DNA of 43,346 nucleotides from an uncultured Bacteroidales bacterium (GTDB taxonomy: Bacteria > Bacteroidota > Bacteroidia > Bacteroidales > ML635J-15): the NCBI GenBank assembly GCA_937899245.1, contig CALDKB010000043.1, forward strand, positions 1 to 43,346, written 5' to 3'. Position numbers and translations under genes: made by a program. Position 1 is the stretch's first letter. Each line of letters starts with the position of its first letter. This document shows positions 41,083-43,346 of this stretch, one piece after another. The notes under the pieces are model-generated. The model saw only the letters and a list, made by a program, of their open reading frames with translations. It was not told the DNA's origin and made no database searches.

Positions 41083-42186
41083 TTAAAGCTTAAAAGAATC
41101 ACCGCGATACAGTTTCTCAATGCTATGCCCCCATCTGAGTTCTTTGTCCGTGCAATCGCAAATGGGCTTAATCAGATTGTTGTTCAGCAGGAAATTACAG
41201 TCAGGTCTCAGCAGGTCATTGGTCATCAAACTGGTGTTGTGCGAACTGAGAAACACTTGGCTGTCCAATTTGAAAAGTCTCCTGCATACCTCGAAGGAGA
41301 GTTTGAAATGATAGAAAGCGTCAAACTCGTCAATGAAAATGAATTGCGCCTGCATCTTTCTTGTTATCCAAAAATAGAGAAGTTCTAAAGAATTCGTACC
41401 TGTAGAGGCAATGCTGTGAAACAAAACGCGATTACCTTCAATTAGGCAAAACAGAAGCTTGTCATTGGGGTCTGGATTGTCAAAATGGAAAACCTGTCCG
41501 CTCGTCTCTCGAAGGAATGTCTCAAAATCCTTTGTTAGATTGTTTCGTATGATATACTCATCGACATTTGAGATGTTGGTTTCCAGTCCAATAAACTCCC
41601 TGACGTCCAAACATCTGAACCACAGCATCGAATTGGCAAACTTTTGAAGTTAGAACAGATAATGGTCTTCGGGAAATGGTGCCGATGTCAGCAAAAAGTT
41701 GACGAAAGAGAAGTTGTTGGCATGGGCGTTCAGATTACGTACAGCCTTCTCGTCAATATTAGGGATGGCCTTGGTGTCAAACTTTACTCCGTGCGAATCC
41801 ATGCTAAAGACCCCTTTTCGATTTACCGCCAGAGATTCCATCAAAAGATCGCCATTCGCGTTTTTCGAATACGAATAGTCAACGGTTTGTGTACCAAATC
41901 TGAAGACATACTTGAATTCCACAGGGTTTTGCGGTTTCCCTGCATAAACAAAATTGTCATAATAATCAGGCTTTTTCCATTTTTGCGACAAATGGTTCAC
42001 AATGTCAAATATGGACAGACCAAAGTTGGTCTTTCCTGAGCCATTTGGACCATAAATAATCCCATTCTTGACAATGCCGTTTTTTATGGCGTTGGTATTG
42101 AACTCATAATTGCTTGATTTAGAAAGATCCCAACTGATTTCTTTTGGAAATCCGCGGAAATTTTTGACGGAAAATTTTATCAGCAT
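41083..42186 (-). pseudogene. AAA (ABC-type) ATPase of the AbiL/RloAB-type pair, interrupted by an in-frame stop
   Basis: One continuous frame of about 367 codons broken by a single TAA at 41650-41652 (reading ...PEDHYLF-stop-LQKFANSMLW...). No frame change is needed across it. Part 1 has MLIKFSVKNFRGF and Walker A GPNGSGKT at 46-53. Part 2 has the signature-like ASTGTNSLELLYFW, Walker B QFIFIDEFDAF and the H-loop-like SSHNTSLM. Both halves are well conserved, so the stop looks recent, or it is a sequencing error or recoding site. Part 2 also has an ATG at 41628. Confidence 0.8.
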
Positions 42187-42428
42187 AATATTTGACTATT
42201 ATTTTTACGGCACATAGGTAACAAAATATTGCTAATCCGTAAAAAAATTACGGATGCGGCATTGGGACTATCTAACCATACGATTTGTTGTGCCTTGTGG
42301 TTACTGCGATGTACTGAGCCTGCCGAAGTAAGCGACAAGCCGAAATTTGCCATGTCGAAGCATCGAAGTACGGCGTTTGAAAGTTTATGGACTAACACAC
42401 AGTCTTGCAGTTTGTCAGCCTGTTAGCC
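42187..42428. repeat. Gap with dispersed GAAGTA/CTTCG and TGTTAGCC words
   Basis: Between the ATPase start and the AraC stop lie the words GTACTGAGCCTGCCGAAGTA and CGAAGCATCGAAGTACG, and a CAGCCTGTTAGCC word like those at 30690 and 32280. No gene seen; the start region of the ATPase transcript lies at its left edge. Confidence 0.4.
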
Positions 42429-43244
42429 TTACATCACTCCCGTTTCCCTGTACTCTTTCGGCGACATACCCGTACAACTCTTGAAGTACCTGCTGAACGT
42501 GAGCTGGTCGCGGAAATTTAGCTCTGCGGCAATCTCCTTTATGGAAATGTCGCGTTGTGCAAGCAGTATTTTTGCATTGGCTACTACGATATGCTTTATC
42601 ATAAGAGATGGTTGATGACCTATATGCTGACGTATAACTTGTGAAAAATAGTTTGTCGAAAGATTTGCTTGTTTCGCATACCATTCAACATCGTGGTGGG
42701 TAGCATAATTCTGAGTAAGAGATAAGATAAAATTGTATATCAAAGAAGCGCTATTATCCGTCTTGTGTGGTGAATCATGTTTGTCGTTGAAGTAAAGCGG
42801 TATGAATTCAAATCCTGCTGCCTGTTCCAATGATGTTATACTGTGTTGGTGAAAGGTTGATTCTTCTTCGTTCGGCTCGCTGCTGAGCAAATTCTGCTTT
42901 GCTTTTATCATATCGACAAAAAACATAAATTTTTCTATCTGCTTTTCATCGAGCTGAATGATAGGATTTTTGAGGATGTCTTTTTTTATTATCTTTTTGA
43001 ATACATCAGTTGCCAACGAATAAAAAACATCCATGTTGTCGTATATTATTTCCCACTTGCAGTCGGCAGACGAGGAGACAATCTCGACAAAGAGGAACGG
43101 ACAAATAATGCACAGCGTACCGCGCGAAAACAGAAATTCATTGCCATTTATATACAGGTTTGCATTACCATCGGTGCATAGAAACAATCCGCCCATATCC
43201 AATGGAACAATCTCTCGCCTTATATGTGAATCAAATATTGGCAT
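42429..43244 (-). CDS. AraC-family transcriptional regulator
   Basis: 271 residues. The N-terminal cupin-like sensing region (about 1-130: DMGGLFLCTDGNANLYINGNEFLFSRGTLCII) is followed by a linker and a C-terminal AraC double HTH at about 172-268 (WYAKQANLSTNYFSQVIRQHIG ... IKEIAAELNFRDQLTFSRYFKSCTGMSPKEYR). Ligand and target are unknown. A textbook promoter (43249-43279) places the transcript start near or just after the ATG at 43244, so the mRNA is almost leaderless or translation begins at the Met at 43196. Confidence 0.9.
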   Translation of the reverse strand: MPIFDSHIRREIVPLDMGGLFLCTDGNANLYINGNEFLFSRGTLCIICPFLFVEIVSSSADCKWEIIYDNMDVFYSLATDVFKKIIKKDILKNPIIQLDEKQIEKFMFFVDMIKAKQNLLSSEPNEEESTFHQHSITSLEQAAGFEFIPLYFNDKHDSPHKTDNSASLIYNFILSLTQNYATHHDVEWYAKQANLSTNYFSQVIRQHIGHQPSLMIKHIVVANAKILLAQRDISIKEIAAELNFRDQLTFSRYFKSCTGMSPKEYRETGVM

Positions 43245-43248
43245 AGCG

Positions 43249-43279
43249 CAAAAGTAGTTTAAAAGTTCAATGATTCAAA
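43249..43279 (-). promoter_or_regulatory. Promoter of the AraC-family gene
   Basis: On minus, TTTG (43276-43279), 19 bp, TACTTTTG (43249-43256): a full match to the Bacteroidota consensus. The -7 box ends only 4 bp before the annotated ATG. Confidence 0.7.
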
Positions 43280-43299
43280 GGTTCAATTTTTTGGAAAAA

Positions 43300-43329
43300 T
43301 GACGGCAGACACAAACGCATCCGCCGTCA
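43300..43329 (-). terminator. Hairpin at the right edge, likely end of a gene outside the window
   Basis: Stem TGACGGC / GCCGTCA with a 16-nt loop, followed on minus by ATTTTTCC. It may end a minus-strand gene lying beyond position 43346. Confidence 0.4.
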
Positions 43330-43346
43330 AATAATGATGTAAACTC

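Overview
The window looks like chromosomal DNA of a member of the order Bacteroidales (phylum Bacteroidota). Supporting signs are promoters with the phylum's TAnnTTTG -7 element (with a TTTG -33 element where visible), a Topo IV subunit A with the Bacteroidales-style quinolone pocket, a C-terminal type IX secretion sorting tail joined to a BspA-like N-terminus, a DUF5053-like protein and the infC-rpmI-rplT cluster. The window has two parts: a conserved housekeeping stretch at about 1-26.4 kb, and an accessory, repeat-rich stretch at about 26.5-43.3 kb interrupted by the ribosomal protein cluster.

Housekeeping part. From the left end to dnaA nearly everything is on the minus strand: parE-parC (Topo IV), a HTH-OMP-waaA-lnt envelope operon, two lipoprotein genes, fusA-cvfB-like-der (translation and ribosome assembly), a SHOCT protein, a yigZ-plsC-nitrilase operon, a miniature T9SS-tailed protein, a DMT transporter, dnaA and a LuxE-like gene. 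At about 22.8 kb the coding strand flips, and a MORN-repeat protein and glycyl-tRNA synthetase follow on plus. An AT-rich 0.6-kb gap with DnaA-box-like words lies upstream of dnaA and may be an origin or a dnaA control region.

Accessory part. A zinc-ribbon + YkvA-like two-gene module occurs twice, at 26.5 and 37.4 kb, both on plus, and brackets about 10 kb of variable genes. These are a WYL regulator divergent from a cluster of small unknown proteins, a DUF5053-like gene, long imperfect hairpin elements, a three-gene operon (unknown, FRG domain, Sel1-repeat/TerB-like), and an ATPase with a DUF234-type nuclease-like tail flanked by 32-bp direct repeats. A stand-alone LHH (HNH/Endo VII) nuclease follows. 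After rplT-rpmI-infC, whose usual upstream thrS is reduced to a 34-codon remnant, comes an AbiL/RloAB-like pair (AAA ATPase with an in-frame stop, and a Toprim-like protein) and an AraC regulator.

Most notable are four observations. (i) About 0.6 kb at 4.87-5.5 kb (minus) is a compressed, collinear copy of the 28.35-32.57 kb locus, including its promoter, a 42-aa gene and hairpin pieces. (ii) A recurring promoter architecture, TTTGGCAAT-N9-TAnnTTTG, lies 21-25 nt before four start codons, including that of the WYL gene. (iii) The FRG operon is preceded by a long hairpin in its probable leader. (iv) Four GACCTC-NNN-GAGGTC dyads lie after der with 49/37/49 spacing. All calls come from reading the sequence; no database search or folding was run.
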